Of a stretch of DNA of 10,239 bases, positions 1-6,102 are shown one piece after another. Source of the stretch: Hydrogenophaga sp. (lineage in GTDB: Bacteria; Pseudomonadota; Gammaproteobacteria; Burkholderiales; Burkholderiaceae); the NCBI GenBank assembly GCA_025458545.1, contig JALOSH010000115.1:1-10239 (forward strand), read 5' to 3'. Position 1 is the first letter of the stretch, and the number at the start of each line of letters is the position of its first letter. A program made the position numbers and the translations under genes. The notes under the pieces were generated by a model that made no database searches, had not been told where the DNA came from, and worked only from the letters and a program-made list of their open reading frames with translations.

Positions 1-602
1 CCCAGCGGGTACTGGCGCCCGGCGCCTTCGCGCATGGCGGGCAGCTTGAGCATGCTGGCGGTCATGGGGGTTTCGGTCATGCCCGGAGCCACCGCGTTGA
101 TGCGCAGACCTTGCGCCGCGTAGCTGGCGGCCGCGCTGCGCACCAGCGCCTCGACGCCGCCCTTGGCCGCGGCGATGGCTTCGTGGTTCGCCACGCCGAT
201 GCGCGCCACCACCGAGCTGGCGAACACGGCGGCGCCGGGACCGCCCTGCAGGCCGCCGATCCAGGCCTGCAGCATGAACACCGCGCTGTCGAGGTTGACG
301 CGCATCACCTCGCGATAGGCCTCCAGCTTGGTGCGGTGCAGCGGCGCGATCAGCGTGCTGCCGACGCAGTGCGCCAGCATCGACGGCGCGGCGCCCAGGG
401 CTTCTTGTGTGGCCGCGATGGCGTGTGCGGCGCCTTCGGGCGTGGTGGTGTCGGCGGCGATGCGCAGGTGGGCCGGCACCTCGGCCAGGCGGTCGGCGTC
501 GCGGCCGACGGCCACCACCCGCCAGCCTTGGGCGTGCAGCCGCTGGGCGAGTTGTTGGCCGATGCCGCCGCTGGCGCCGGTGATGAGAACGGTGGGGTTC
601 AT
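1..602 (-). CDS. SDR-family protein lacking the catalytic Tyr (partial, C-terminus beyond left edge)
   Basis: Last visible gene of the minus-strand operon; about 200 residues are present and the C-terminus lies beyond the window. The start MNPTVLITGASGGIG has the Rossmann motif TGxxxGIG at residues 8-15, an HCVGS variant of the NNAG motif near 78-82, and VNL at 102-104. The active-site region keeps Ser130 and Lys147, but Ile143 sits where the YxxxK Tyr should be (Ser+13, Lys-4). The family consists of NAD(P)-dependent oxidoreductases; with Tyr missing, classical carbonyl/alcohol chemistry is doubtful, and the protein may be a cofactor-binding or altered enzyme (inference). NAPGMT-like VAPGMTETPM at 171-180 is the usual segment after the active site. 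The ATG follows the DCC gene stop by 31 bases with only a weak GGAA ribosome site. SDR genes are often found beside photolyase/cryptochrome genes, which fits this operon. The substrate is unknown. Confidence 0.85.
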   Translation of the reverse strand, partial: MNPTVLITGASGGIGQQLAQRLHAQGWRVVAVGRDADRLAEVPAHLRIAADTTTPEGAAHAIAATQEALGAAPSMLAHCVGSTLIAPLHRTKLEAYREVMRVNLDSAVFMLQAWIGGLQGGPGAAVFASSVVARIGVANHEAIAAAKGGVEALVRSAAASYAAQGLRINAVAPGMTETPMTASMLKLPAMREGAGRQYPL

Positions 603-633
603 GTGGGGGAGTTCCAGGTGAGGGTGTGGGGTA

Positions 634-945
634 TCAACGGTCCAGACGGGCCGCCCAGCGCTGCATGCGCGGGCGTGCCCGCAAGAACAGGCGGTACAGG
701 CGTTCCATTGCGCTCGCGCCGCTGATCAGCGTGCCGTCGCTCTGGCGCACGTGGAAGCGCGCCAGCAGTTGCTCGCGCGTGGTGCCGGGTGGCAGTGGCA
801 CGGCGGCGTCGCTCACGTCGGCGTAGCACACCGGCGTTTCAGACCGCAGCCCCTGGTAGACGCCGATCTCGCGTCGGCACAGCGGGCAGGCGCCGTCGTA
901 CAGCACGGTCAGGGGTGGCGATTTTTCGGGGGCTTCGTTCAGCAT
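634..945 (-). CDS. DCC1-like thiol-disulfide oxidoreductase family protein (DUF393)
   Basis: A 103-residue protein. Near the N-terminus it carries the family signature LYDGACPLCRREI, with Asp17, Cys20 and Cys23 forming DxxCxxC; this DCC motif gives the family its name and resembles a thioredoxin-like redox CxxC. The length is normal for the small soluble members. Biochemical function of the family is poorly defined; a disulfide or redox role is inferred from the motif. The chosen ATG overlaps the upstream gene stop as ATGCTGA (7 bases) and has GAGGTG six bases upstream. A longer frame opening at 1014 would add a low-complexity Arg/Ala leader lying inside the upstream gene and is less likely. 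DCC proteins recur next to photolyase-type flavoproteins, so a shared redox or light-stress role is plausible but not shown. Confidence 0.87.
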   Translation of the reverse strand: MLNEAPEKSPPLTVLYDGACPLCRREIGVYQGLRSETPVCYADVSDAAVPLPPGTTREQLLARFHVRQSDGTLISGASAMERLYRLFLRARPRMQRWAARLDR

Positions 946-2159
946 GCGGGCACCTCGTGGACGCTCAGCAGGTCGGCGGCGCTGGACAGCCCGCGCGTCG
1001 CCTGGTGCCACCACTGCGAGAAAGAATCACAGCGCCGGTCGACCGACGGAAACAGGGTTGGCGCGGGCACGCACTCGGCCCATGCGCTCAGCCACGGCGC
1101 GAGGTGGGGCTCGGCCACGCAGCGCACCCGGCGCGCGCGTTTCAAGGCCGTGCCGATGGCCGCCGCATCGCCGTGCCAGCGCACCGGGGCGATCTGCGCC
1201 ATGCGCTCGCCGACAAAACGCCAGCGCCGTTCGCTCCAGTGCCAGGCGCGGTGGAAGTCGGCCACGAACAGGCCGAGCACCAGCGCATCGGCCGGCAGTC
1301 CGGCGGGCAGCTCGCCCAGGTTCCAGGGGTGCACCAGCCACACCTCGCGGCCCGCCACGGTGGCTGGGTCGGGCGCAGTCGTTGCCAGCGCGTCGGGCGG
1401 TGTGGTGTGCAGCGCGGGTTCGGCTCCTGAACCGCTCACCGGTTCGTGTGCAACATCGGGCAGGCGCTTGGGCCAATGCCGGGCCAGCTCATCAAGCGCT
1501 TCATAGCTGGTGTCGATCACGCTGCCGGGGCTGTGCCAGGCGGCGGGCGCGTAACGGGCCACGTTCTCGGCGTTGAACAGATACGGTTTGCGGCTGCCGG
1601 TGGCGGCCACCCATTGCCAGCTCAGGTGGTTGCTCGCCAGGTCGCCGTCGAGCAGGTGGGCGTACAGCCAGTCGGCCCCGGTGCGCCAGTGCACCTTGCG
1701 CACATGCACCAGGTAGCTCGCCAGCCACATGCGGGCGTGGTTGTGCAGCATGCCGCTGGCGTACAGCGTGCGCACCGCCTCGTCGATCACCGGTACGCCG
1801 GTGCGGGCTTCGCGGATGTCGGCGGGCAGCGCGCGGGCGTAGGCCTCGTCGGGCAGCACGCCTTCGTGGAGCGAACGCAGGATGCCGTCGCCCCGGTGTT
1901 GCCACACATGCCGGAAGTAGGCGCGCCAGCCGAGCTCGTAAACGAACTTGTGCTGCAGATCGAGCGCGTGGCGCGCGGCCACGCCGGACAGCACCTCGGT
2001 GAGCGACACGAAGCCGTGCGTGATGTAGGGCGAGAGCTGCGTCACCGCGCCGTCGAGTGCGTTGCGGGTGCGGGCGTAGGCAGCCGGCCGCACGGCGGCG
2101 ATGCGCGCGCGGGCGGCGGCCAGCGTGGGTTCGAAGCTCGATGCGAAGAGATCAGCCAC
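939..2159 (-). CDS. Photolyase/cryptochrome-like FAD-binding protein, apparently circularly permuted
   Basis: A 406-residue protein. Residues 9-220 align by eye with the C-terminal helical FAD-binding domain of photolyases: LSPYITHG at 42-49 (the TSxLSPyL segment), TGVPVIDEAVRTLYASGMLH at 120-139 followed by NHARMWLASYL, and DGDLASNHLSWQWVAATGS at 171-189. The usual N-terminal alpha/beta domain is absent ahead of this. After a Pro/Ala-rich linker (about 231-268), residues 271-360 resemble it instead: EVWLVHPWNLGEL recalls the vWFRxDLRL strand, then ALVLGLFVADFH and RRWRFVGERM. The order therefore looks swapped; this is inference from motif similarity. It may be a repair enzyme, photoreceptor or partner of the upstream cryptochrome. 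Start is GTG with AGGAG eight bases upstream, overlapping the previous gene as GTGGCTGA. It is usually annotated only as an FAD-binding domain-containing or deoxyribodipyrimidine photolyase protein. Confidence 0.85.
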   Translation of the reverse strand: MADLFASSFEPTLAAARARIAAVRPAAYARTRNALDGAVTQLSPYITHGFVSLTEVLSGVAARHALDLQHKFVYELGWRAYFRHVWQHRGDGILRSLHEGVLPDEAYARALPADIREARTGVPVIDEAVRTLYASGMLHNHARMWLASYLVHVRKVHWRTGADWLYAHLLDGDLASNHLSWQWVAATGSRKPYLFNAENVARYAPAAWHSPGSVIDTSYEALDELARHWPKRLPDVAHEPVSGSGAEPALHTTPPDALATTAPDPATVAGREVWLVHPWNLGELPAGLPADALVLGLFVADFHRAWHWSERRWRFVGERMAQIAPVRWHGDAAAIGTALKRARRVRCVAEPHLAPWLSAWAECVPAPTLFPSVDRRCDSFSQWWHQATRGLSSAADLLSVHEVPAC

Positions 2160-3738
2160 GGCGTCCCGCTCCTGGCAGGGCCGTCGCCGTGCCCACGCCG
2201 ACCTCGCCGCGCCGGATCGCTGCCGCCCGTTCGCCCACCGCGAGCTTTTGTGCGTCGGTCAGCCGCGCCACGTTCTTCACCTGCAGCGACATGCGCGGGT
2301 TCTTCAGCAGCGTCGCTTCGTGGCGCACCAGAAAGTCCCAGTACAGCGTGGTGAACGGGCAGGCGGTGTCGCCGCTGCGCTGCGCCGGGTCGTAGCGGCA
2401 GCCCTTGCAATACGGGCTCATGCGCTGGATGTATTTGCCGGTGGCCACATAGGGCTTGCTGCCCATGACGCCGCCGTCGGCGTACTGGCTCATGCCCAGG
2501 GTGTTGGGCAGTTCGACCCATTCCACCGCGTCCACGTACACCGCCAGGTACCAGGCGTGCACTTGTTTGGGTTCCACGCCCAGCATCAGCGCGTACAGGC
2601 CAGTGACCATGAGCCGCTGGATGTGGTGCGCGTAGCCGTGCTCCAGCGTTTGGCCGATCGCGTCGCGCAGGCAGGCCATGTCGGTCGCGCCGGTCCAGTA
2701 CCAGGGCGGCAGGTCTTCGTGCGCATCGAGCGTGTTGCGCTCCAGGTACTGCGGCATCTGCGTCCAGTAGATGCCGCGCACGTACTCGCGCCAGCCCAAA
2801 ATCTGGCGGACGAAACCTTCCACGCTGGCCAGCGGCGCATGCCCGGCGCGGTACGCCGCCTCGGCAGCGGCCACCACCTCGCGCGGGTTCAATAGCTTGA
2901 GGTTGAGCGCGGCCGACAGGTGCGCGTGAAACAGCCAGGGCTCGCCGGGCCACATCGCGTCCTGGTGCTGGCCGAAGTGCGGCAGCCGTTCCTGGATGAA
3001 CTGTTGCAGCGATTGCAGCGCCTGTGCGCGCGTGACTGGCCAGGCAAAACTGTCGAGGCAGCCGGGGTGCGTGGCAAAGCGGTTCTGCACCAGGGCTATC
3101 ACCTCGCGGGTGATGGCGTCGGGCTCGAACCGGGCGACTTGGCCTGGCCCGGCCGCGCCAAAGGCTTCGCGGTTGTCGGCGTCAAAGTTCCACTGCCCGC
3201 CCACCGGCCCGCCGCCGTCGGCTTCGGGCTGCATCAGCACGCGGTGGCGTTGCCGCTGCTCGCGGTAGAAGTACTCCATGCGCAGCGACTTGCGGCCTTT
3301 GGCGTGGGCCGCGAACTCGCGCACGGTGCAAAAGAAGTGGCGGTCTTCGCGGATCTCCAGCGGCACGCCGGTGGCCTCGGCCACCGCCTTGATGGCGTGG
3401 AGCACGCGCCAGTCGCCCGGCGCGGTCATCACCAGTCTGGCCGGGCGCAGCCGCAACAGGTCGGCCTGCAGCTGCGCACCCAGGCCGCCCACGCAGCCTG
3501 GTGCATCCATTCGCTGGTAGTGCAGCGGCCGACCGGCGCTTTGCAGCGCGAGCGCGAAGTGCCGCATGGCCGACAAAAACAAGGCGGTGCGCGGCTGGCT
3601 CGACCACACATGCGTCGACTCTTCCTCCACCTCGGCCATCCACACTGCGTCGTGCGCGGCGTCGAAGCCGTCGAAGCCCGAGGCGTCGAGGTCCAGCTGG
3701 TCGCCCAGCACCAGGATCAGATCGCGCAGATCAGCCAT
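2152..3738 (-). CDS. Iron-sulfur bacterial cryptochrome / (6-4) photolyase (FeS-BCP family, PhrB/CryB type)
   Basis: A 528-residue flavoprotein of the cryptochrome/photolyase superfamily. It starts MADLRDLILVLGDQL, the alpha/beta antenna-domain opening typical of the FeS-BCP/DUF523-like group rather than E. coli-type CPD photolyase. Four cysteines, Cys356, Cys444, Cys447 and Cys460 (in SPYCKGC and TACPF), have the 88/3/13 spacing I recall for the [4Fe-4S] ligands of Agrobacterium PhrB (350, 438, 441, 454). His371-His372 in GYAHHIQRLM match the active-site His pair in that family, and WVELPNTLGMSQYADGG (407-423) is the usual FAD-pocket segment. Known members bind FAD and a lumazine-type antenna and repair (6-4) photoproducts or act as blue-light receptors; which applies here cannot be told. 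The ATG overlaps the DUF2256 stop as ATGGCTGA. No truncation is seen. Confidence 0.95.
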   Translation of the reverse strand: MADLRDLILVLGDQLDLDASGFDGFDAAHDAVWMAEVEEESTHVWSSQPRTALFLSAMRHFALALQSAGRPLHYQRMDAPGCVGGLGAQLQADLLRLRPARLVMTAPGDWRVLHAIKAVAEATGVPLEIREDRHFFCTVREFAAHAKGRKSLRMEYFYREQRQRHRVLMQPEADGGGPVGGQWNFDADNREAFGAAGPGQVARFEPDAITREVIALVQNRFATHPGCLDSFAWPVTRAQALQSLQQFIQERLPHFGQHQDAMWPGEPWLFHAHLSAALNLKLLNPREVVAAAEAAYRAGHAPLASVEGFVRQILGWREYVRGIYWTQMPQYLERNTLDAHEDLPPWYWTGATDMACLRDAIGQTLEHGYAHHIQRLMVTGLYALMLGVEPKQVHAWYLAVYVDAVEWVELPNTLGMSQYADGGVMGSKPYVATGKYIQRMSPYCKGCRYDPAQRSGDTACPFTTLYWDFLVRHEATLLKNPRMSLQVKNVARLTDAQKLAVGERAAAIRRGEVGVGTATALPGAGRRG

Positions 3739-3898
3739 GACCGCCTTTGTGGCGGCGGCAGGCGTCGGAGCAGTACTTGACCTCGTCCCAGTTCTTGGCC
3801 CAGCGACGGCGCCAGCTCATGGCCAGGCCGCAGGCGGCGCAGGGCTTGGACGGCAACGCGGCCTTGTTGCCCTTGAAATCGCTGCGGCGCTGCGTCAC
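3731..3898 (-). CDS. DUF2256 domain-containing small zinc-ribbon-like protein
   Basis: A 55-residue protein read directly from the sequence: GTG start at 3898, TGA at 3731-3733. It contains KPCAACGLAMSWRRRWAKNW followed by DEVKYCSDACRR, the diagnostic DUF2256 pattern. Cys20/Cys23 and Cys43/Cys47 form a CxxC...CxxxC set likely to bind zinc. The protein is basic and small. Function is unknown, but DUF2256 genes are very commonly adjacent to FeS cryptochrome/photolyase genes, and here the stop overlaps the cryptochrome start by eight bases, so the two are probably translationally coupled and functionally linked. The GTG start is the best available; the ribosome site upstream is weak, which suggests coupling to the HiPIP gene 28 bases upstream. 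An ATG at Met27 would lose the first CxxC and is rejected. Confidence 0.9.
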   Translation of the reverse strand: MTQRRSDFKGNKAALPSKPCAACGLAMSWRRRWAKNWDEVKYCSDACRRHKGGHG

Positions 3899-3907
3899 GG
3901 TGACACC

Positions 3908-3924
3908 CGGTTGACGGTCAACCG
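3908..3924 (-). other. Short perfect inverted repeat between HiPIP and DUF2256 genes
   Basis: CGGTTGAC at 3908-3915 is the reverse complement of GTCAACCG at 3917-3924, separated by one base; as RNA it can fold as a 7-bp stem with a 3-base CGG loop. It fills most of the 28-base gap between the HiPIP stop and the DUF2256 GTG. There is no following T-run, so it is not a convincing intrinsic terminator. It could modulate read-through, processing or translation so that HiPIP and the downstream genes are made in different amounts (inference). Confidence 0.45.
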
Positions 3925-3926
3925 CT

Positions 3927-4238
3927 TCAGGCCTTCTTGACCCAGGCCGAGCACCAGCCGGCGGCGGCCACCTGCTTGGTGCCGAAGATCGAGCAGCCGC
4001 CGGTCTTGTCGCCCGGCTTGGCGGGCTTGAACAACATGCAGTTGGCGCAGTTCTGGGTGGCCACGAACTTGGGGTACTTCTTGACGTCGACGCGTTTGTT
4101 GTCGGCCACGTAACCCAGCGCCACGGCCTGGGGGTCTTTCTCGTCGAGCACGGCCTGGGCTTGCGCGCCGGTGGCGATCACGGCGCCGGAAGAGGCCAGC
4201 GTCATCAGGAACACACGGCGGGAAGGGGACTGGTTCAT
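3927..4238 (-). CDS. High-potential iron-sulfur protein (HiPIP), Tat-exported
   Basis: A 103-residue precursor of a periplasmic [4Fe-4S] electron carrier. The N-terminus MNQSPSRRVFLMTL has the twin-arginine motif (SRRVFL, Arg7-Arg8), then a hydrophobic stretch and a likely cleavage after the Ala-Gln-Ala segment near residue 29. The mature part has the four HiPIP cluster cysteines: Cys64 and Cys67 (NCANC), Cys82 (GGC) and Cys96 (GWCSAW). Length is typical. The ATG has AGGAG at 4244-4248, five bases upstream. It is the first gene of the minus-strand run, divergent from the MerR gene. HiPIPs shuttle electrons between respiratory or photosynthetic complexes. A direct link to the cytoplasmic cryptochrome is unlikely on compartment grounds, so its place here suggests co-regulation (for example by light or oxidative stress) rather than a physical partner. 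Confidence 0.95.
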   Translation of the reverse strand: MNQSPSRRVFLMTLASSGAVIATGAQAQAVLDEKDPQAVALGYVADNKRVDVKKYPKFVATQNCANCMLFKPAKPGDKTGGCSIFGTKQVAAAGWCSAWVKKA

Positions 4239-4402
4239 GGGAACTCCTGTTGGGGTGGGGCGAATCGTTGTGGCACAGCGGTTTTGACGCGCTTTGCGGG
4301 CTGGATGTTACGGCATTCCGATTCTTTATAGGTTCAGTGTGGAAATTTTGAGTGATTTCTTGGGATAATGCGATTCAAAACCGATTCATCGCAGGAGCCT
4401 TG
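4239..4402. promoter_or_regulatory. Divergent HiPIP-operon / MerR control region
   Basis: The 164-base space holds control signals for both directions and is visibly more AT-rich at 4316-4380. On the plus strand TGGGATAAT (4361-4369) is an extended -10 element (TGn plus GATAAT) about 33 bases before the MerR ATG; no good -35 is present, as is common for extended -10 or activator-dependent promoters. GAAAT-N8-ATTTC (4342-4359) is a small inverted repeat just upstream. CGATTC occurs at 4319, 4371 and 4382 and inverted at 4262; the copies at 4371 and 4382 are 11 bases apart on the same face, just downstream of the -10, and could be an operator. A minus-strand promoter could not be assigned with confidence. 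AGGAG at 4393-4397 is the MerR ribosome site. Confidence 0.5.
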
Positions 4403-5476
4403 ATGAGCACCGCCAAAACCAACCCAACACCCGCGCGGCCTGCAAAAAGCCCTGCGGAGCCGACCACCCACCGCAGCGGCGCGGTCTCGCGCATGTTGGG
4501 CATGCCAGTGGCCACGCTGCGCATCTGGGAGCGCCGTTACGCGCTCACCCAGCCCGCGCTGTCGCCCAGCGGCCAGCGCCTGTACTCAGACGACGACGTC
4601 CGCCGCCTGGCGCTGATCAAACAGCTGGTGGACCTCGGGCACGCCATCGGCAGCCTGGCGCCGCTGGACATGGCGCAGCTGGAACAGGTGGCCGCCACCC
4701 GCGCGCAGTTGAGCGCGGCGCGACCGGCGGCAGCGTCGGCCCAGCTCGGGGCGCTGCCAGCCCGGCAGACCTGGCGGGTCGCGGTCATCGGTGCCGCGCT
4801 TGGCCAGCGCCTGCAGCGCGCGTCGCTGCTGCGCCGCCTGGACCGGCCGGTGCAGGTGCTGGGGCCGTTCGACAACATCATCCAGGCCGCTTCGGGCCTG
4901 CAGGGCGCCGAGCTGGACGCCTTGCTGGTGCACGAACCCCAGTTGCACCCCGACTGGCTGGCCAACATGGACGCGATCGCTCCGGCCCTTGCCGGTGTGC
5001 CCAAGGCGGTGTTGTATGCCTTCGGGCCCGATGCGGTGTGCGAGGCCCTGGCCACGGCCGGTGTGGCTTTGCTGCGCGAGCCGCAACCCGACGCCGCGCT
5101 GTCCCAGTGGCTGCACAGCCTGGCGCTGGCCACAGGGGCTGCGGGCCCGTCCAGGGGCGCGCAGGGTGCTGCGGTGGTGGGCCAGCCCGCGCCGCTGCCC
5201 GTGCCACCGCGCCGCTGGGCCGACGCCGCGCTGGCCCGCTTTGTCGCCCAGCCCTCCACGGTCCGCTGCGAATGCCCGCGCCACGTGGCCGAGCTGCTGG
5301 TGCAACTGGCCCACTTTGAAACCTACAGCGCCGATTGCGCACACCGCGATCCGGCCGACGCCGAGCTGCACGCCTACCTGCAGCAAGTGGCCGCCGCGGC
5401 GCGCGCGAGCTTTGAAGCCGCGCTCGAACGCGTGGCTTTGCACGAAGGCCTGTTGCTGCCCGGCGCCACCGCGTAA
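4403..5476 (+). CDS. MerR-family transcriptional regulator with degenerate LitR/CarH-like sensor region
   Basis: A 357-residue regulator. Residues 23-90 are a MerR winged helix: HRSGAVSRMLGMPVATLRIW then ERRYAL, SGQRLYSDDDVRRL and a following helix. Residues about 124-240 look like a Rossmann-type domain in the place of the cobalamin-binding domain of LitR/CarH light sensors, but the DxHxxG motif is absent (VIGAALGQRL is at that point), so B12 binding is doubtful. The C-terminal helical region (270-350) contains CECPRH (Cys289, Cys291, His294) and Cys312, a possible metal or redox site. The ATG is chosen because AGGAG lies five bases upstream; a GTG at 4352 would add 17 residues and overlaps the -10 element. 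Divergence from the cryptochrome operon suggests it controls that operon and itself. The inducing signal is unknown. Confidence 0.85.
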   Translation: MSTAKTNPTPARPAKSPAEPTTHRSGAVSRMLGMPVATLRIWERRYALTQPALSPSGQRLYSDDDVRRLALIKQLVDLGHAIGSLAPLDMAQLEQVAATRAQLSAARPAAASAQLGALPARQTWRVAVIGAALGQRLQRASLLRRLDRPVQVLGPFDNIIQAASGLQGAELDALLVHEPQLHPDWLANMDAIAPALAGVPKAVLYAFGPDAVCEALATAGVALLREPQPDAALSQWLHSLALATGAAGPSRGAQGAAVVGQPAPLPVPPRRWADAALARFVAQPSTVRCECPRHVAELLVQLAHFETYSADCAHRDPADAELHAYLQQVAAAARASFEAALERVALHEGLLLPGATA

Positions 5477-5477
5477 A

Positions 5478-5496
5478 CGCTGGCAGCCGGTCAGCG
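5478..5496. terminator. Weak hairpin between convergent MerR and MarR genes
   Basis: CGCTG (5478-5482) pairs with CAGCG (5492-5496) across a 9-base loop, right after the MerR TAA and overlapping the MarR stop. On the minus strand it is followed by only TTTA, so it is at best a weak bidirectional terminator. The convergent genes are just 14 bases apart, so any terminator must lie in or beside the coding ends. Confidence 0.25.
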
Positions 5497-6006
5497 CTCG
5501 CCGGTTCGCCGGCCGGCCGACCGCGCGGCAGCCGGGACGGGCGCCGACTCGCTGGGTGCGCGGCTCATGTCGTTGTTCTGTGTCACCAGCACCTGCAGCA
5601 GGCGCATGAACTCGGTGCGCTGGCGCGCGGTGAGCGGCGCCAAGATTTGCTCCTGCGCGCGCAGCATCGCCGGGATGGTGTCGGTCAGCGCCTGCGCCCC
5701 GGCGGGCGTGAGGAACAACAACCGCGCGCGCCGGTCTTCGGGCGACATGCGCCGCTCCAGCCAGCCCCGTGCTTCGAGCCGGTCGACCACGCCGCCGGTG
5801 GTGGAGGCGTCCAGCGCGATGGCGCGGGCGAGCGTGCGCTGGTCGGTGCCGGGCTGGTTGGCCACCACCTGCAAGGCCGCGTACTGCAGCGGCGTCACGC
5901 CCAGCTCGCCCACTTCCTGCAGAAAAATGCCGACCGAGATCTGGTGCAGCCGGCGGATGGCGTGGCCGGGTTGCTGGTCGATGTCGATGGCGGCGGGGTG
6001 GTCCAT
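5491..6006 (-). CDS. MarR-family transcriptional regulator (MobR-like) of the aromatic cluster
   Basis: A 171-residue protein with a central winged helix: GVTPLQYAALQVVANQPGTD (36-55), recognition helix DASTTGGVVDRLEARGWLER (66-85) and wing SPEDRRARLLFLTPAG containing the conserved DxR. Flanking helices at 14-33 and 107-144 would form the dimer interface, and the Pro/Ala/Ser tail after 148 is probably disordered. MarR proteins bind palindromic operators and release when a phenolic ligand binds; MobR of Comamonas does this for the 3-hydroxybenzoate hydroxylase gene mobA. Here the gene is divergent from a MobA-type hydroxylase and a perfect 14-base inverted repeat lies between them, so repression relieved by a hydroxybenzoate-like ligand is the likely role (inference). 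The ATG at 6006 has only a weak ribosome site. It is convergent with the MerR gene. Confidence 0.92.
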   Translation of the reverse strand: MDHPAAIDIDQQPGHAIRRLHQISVGIFLQEVGELGVTPLQYAALQVVANQPGTDQRTLARAIALDASTTGGVVDRLEARGWLERRMSPEDRRARLLFLTPAGAQALTDTIPAMLRAQEQILAPLTARQRTEFMRLLQVLVTQNNDMSRAPSESAPVPAAARSAGRRTGER

Positions 6007-6023
6007 GGCGAGCGCTGGGGGTA

Positions 6024-6052
6024 TTGACCCAGTTTAACTGCACACATATGAT
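6024..6052 (+). promoter_or_regulatory. Sigma-70 promoter for the hydroxylase-gentisate operon
   Basis: TTGACC (6024-6029) and TATGAT (6047-6052) are separated by exactly 17 bases, a near-consensus housekeeping promoter directed toward the hydroxylase gene. Transcription would begin near 6059, in the centre of the inverted repeat, so a bound MarR dimer would block polymerase. Confidence 0.7.
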
Positions 6053-6076
6053 AAGCATACTGATCATATGTGTGCA
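6039..6076. promoter_or_regulatory. Perfect 14-base inverted repeat, probable MarR operator
   Basis: The arm TGCACACATATGAT (6039-6052) is exactly repeated in inverted orientation at 6063-6076, with a 10-base spacer. The left arm contains the -10 box of the hydroxylase promoter. The whole 38-base palindrome is centred midway between two divergent genes, 33 bases from the MarR start and 27 from the hydroxylase start. The length and symmetry suit one or two MarR dimers and simultaneous control of both genes. The binding protein is inferred from position. Confidence 0.75.
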
Positions 6077-6102
6077 TTCTTTTGGTTCGAGGAGACAACC
6101 CC

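Noticed and set aside
946..1014. N-terminal extension of the DCC protein
   Set aside because: The extra 23 residues are Arg-rich, lie within the upstream coding sequence, and the ATG at 945 has a good ribosome site and a normal start/stop overlap.
4352..4402. GTG at 4352 as the MerR gene start
   Set aside because: It lies upstream of the extended -10 element and has no ribosome site, while ATG at 4403 has AGGAG at ideal spacing.
4586..6067. Minus-strand frame of 493 codons spanning MerR and part of MarR
   Set aside because: Low-complexity Arg/Gly/His composition; it runs across two real genes in the wrong frame and has no family match that I recognise.
6070..6102. ATG at 6070 as the hydroxylase start
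   Set aside because: It is inside the inverted-repeat operator and lacks a ribosome site; ATG 6103 gives the MobA-like MQFYKDGF start with GAGGAG upstream.
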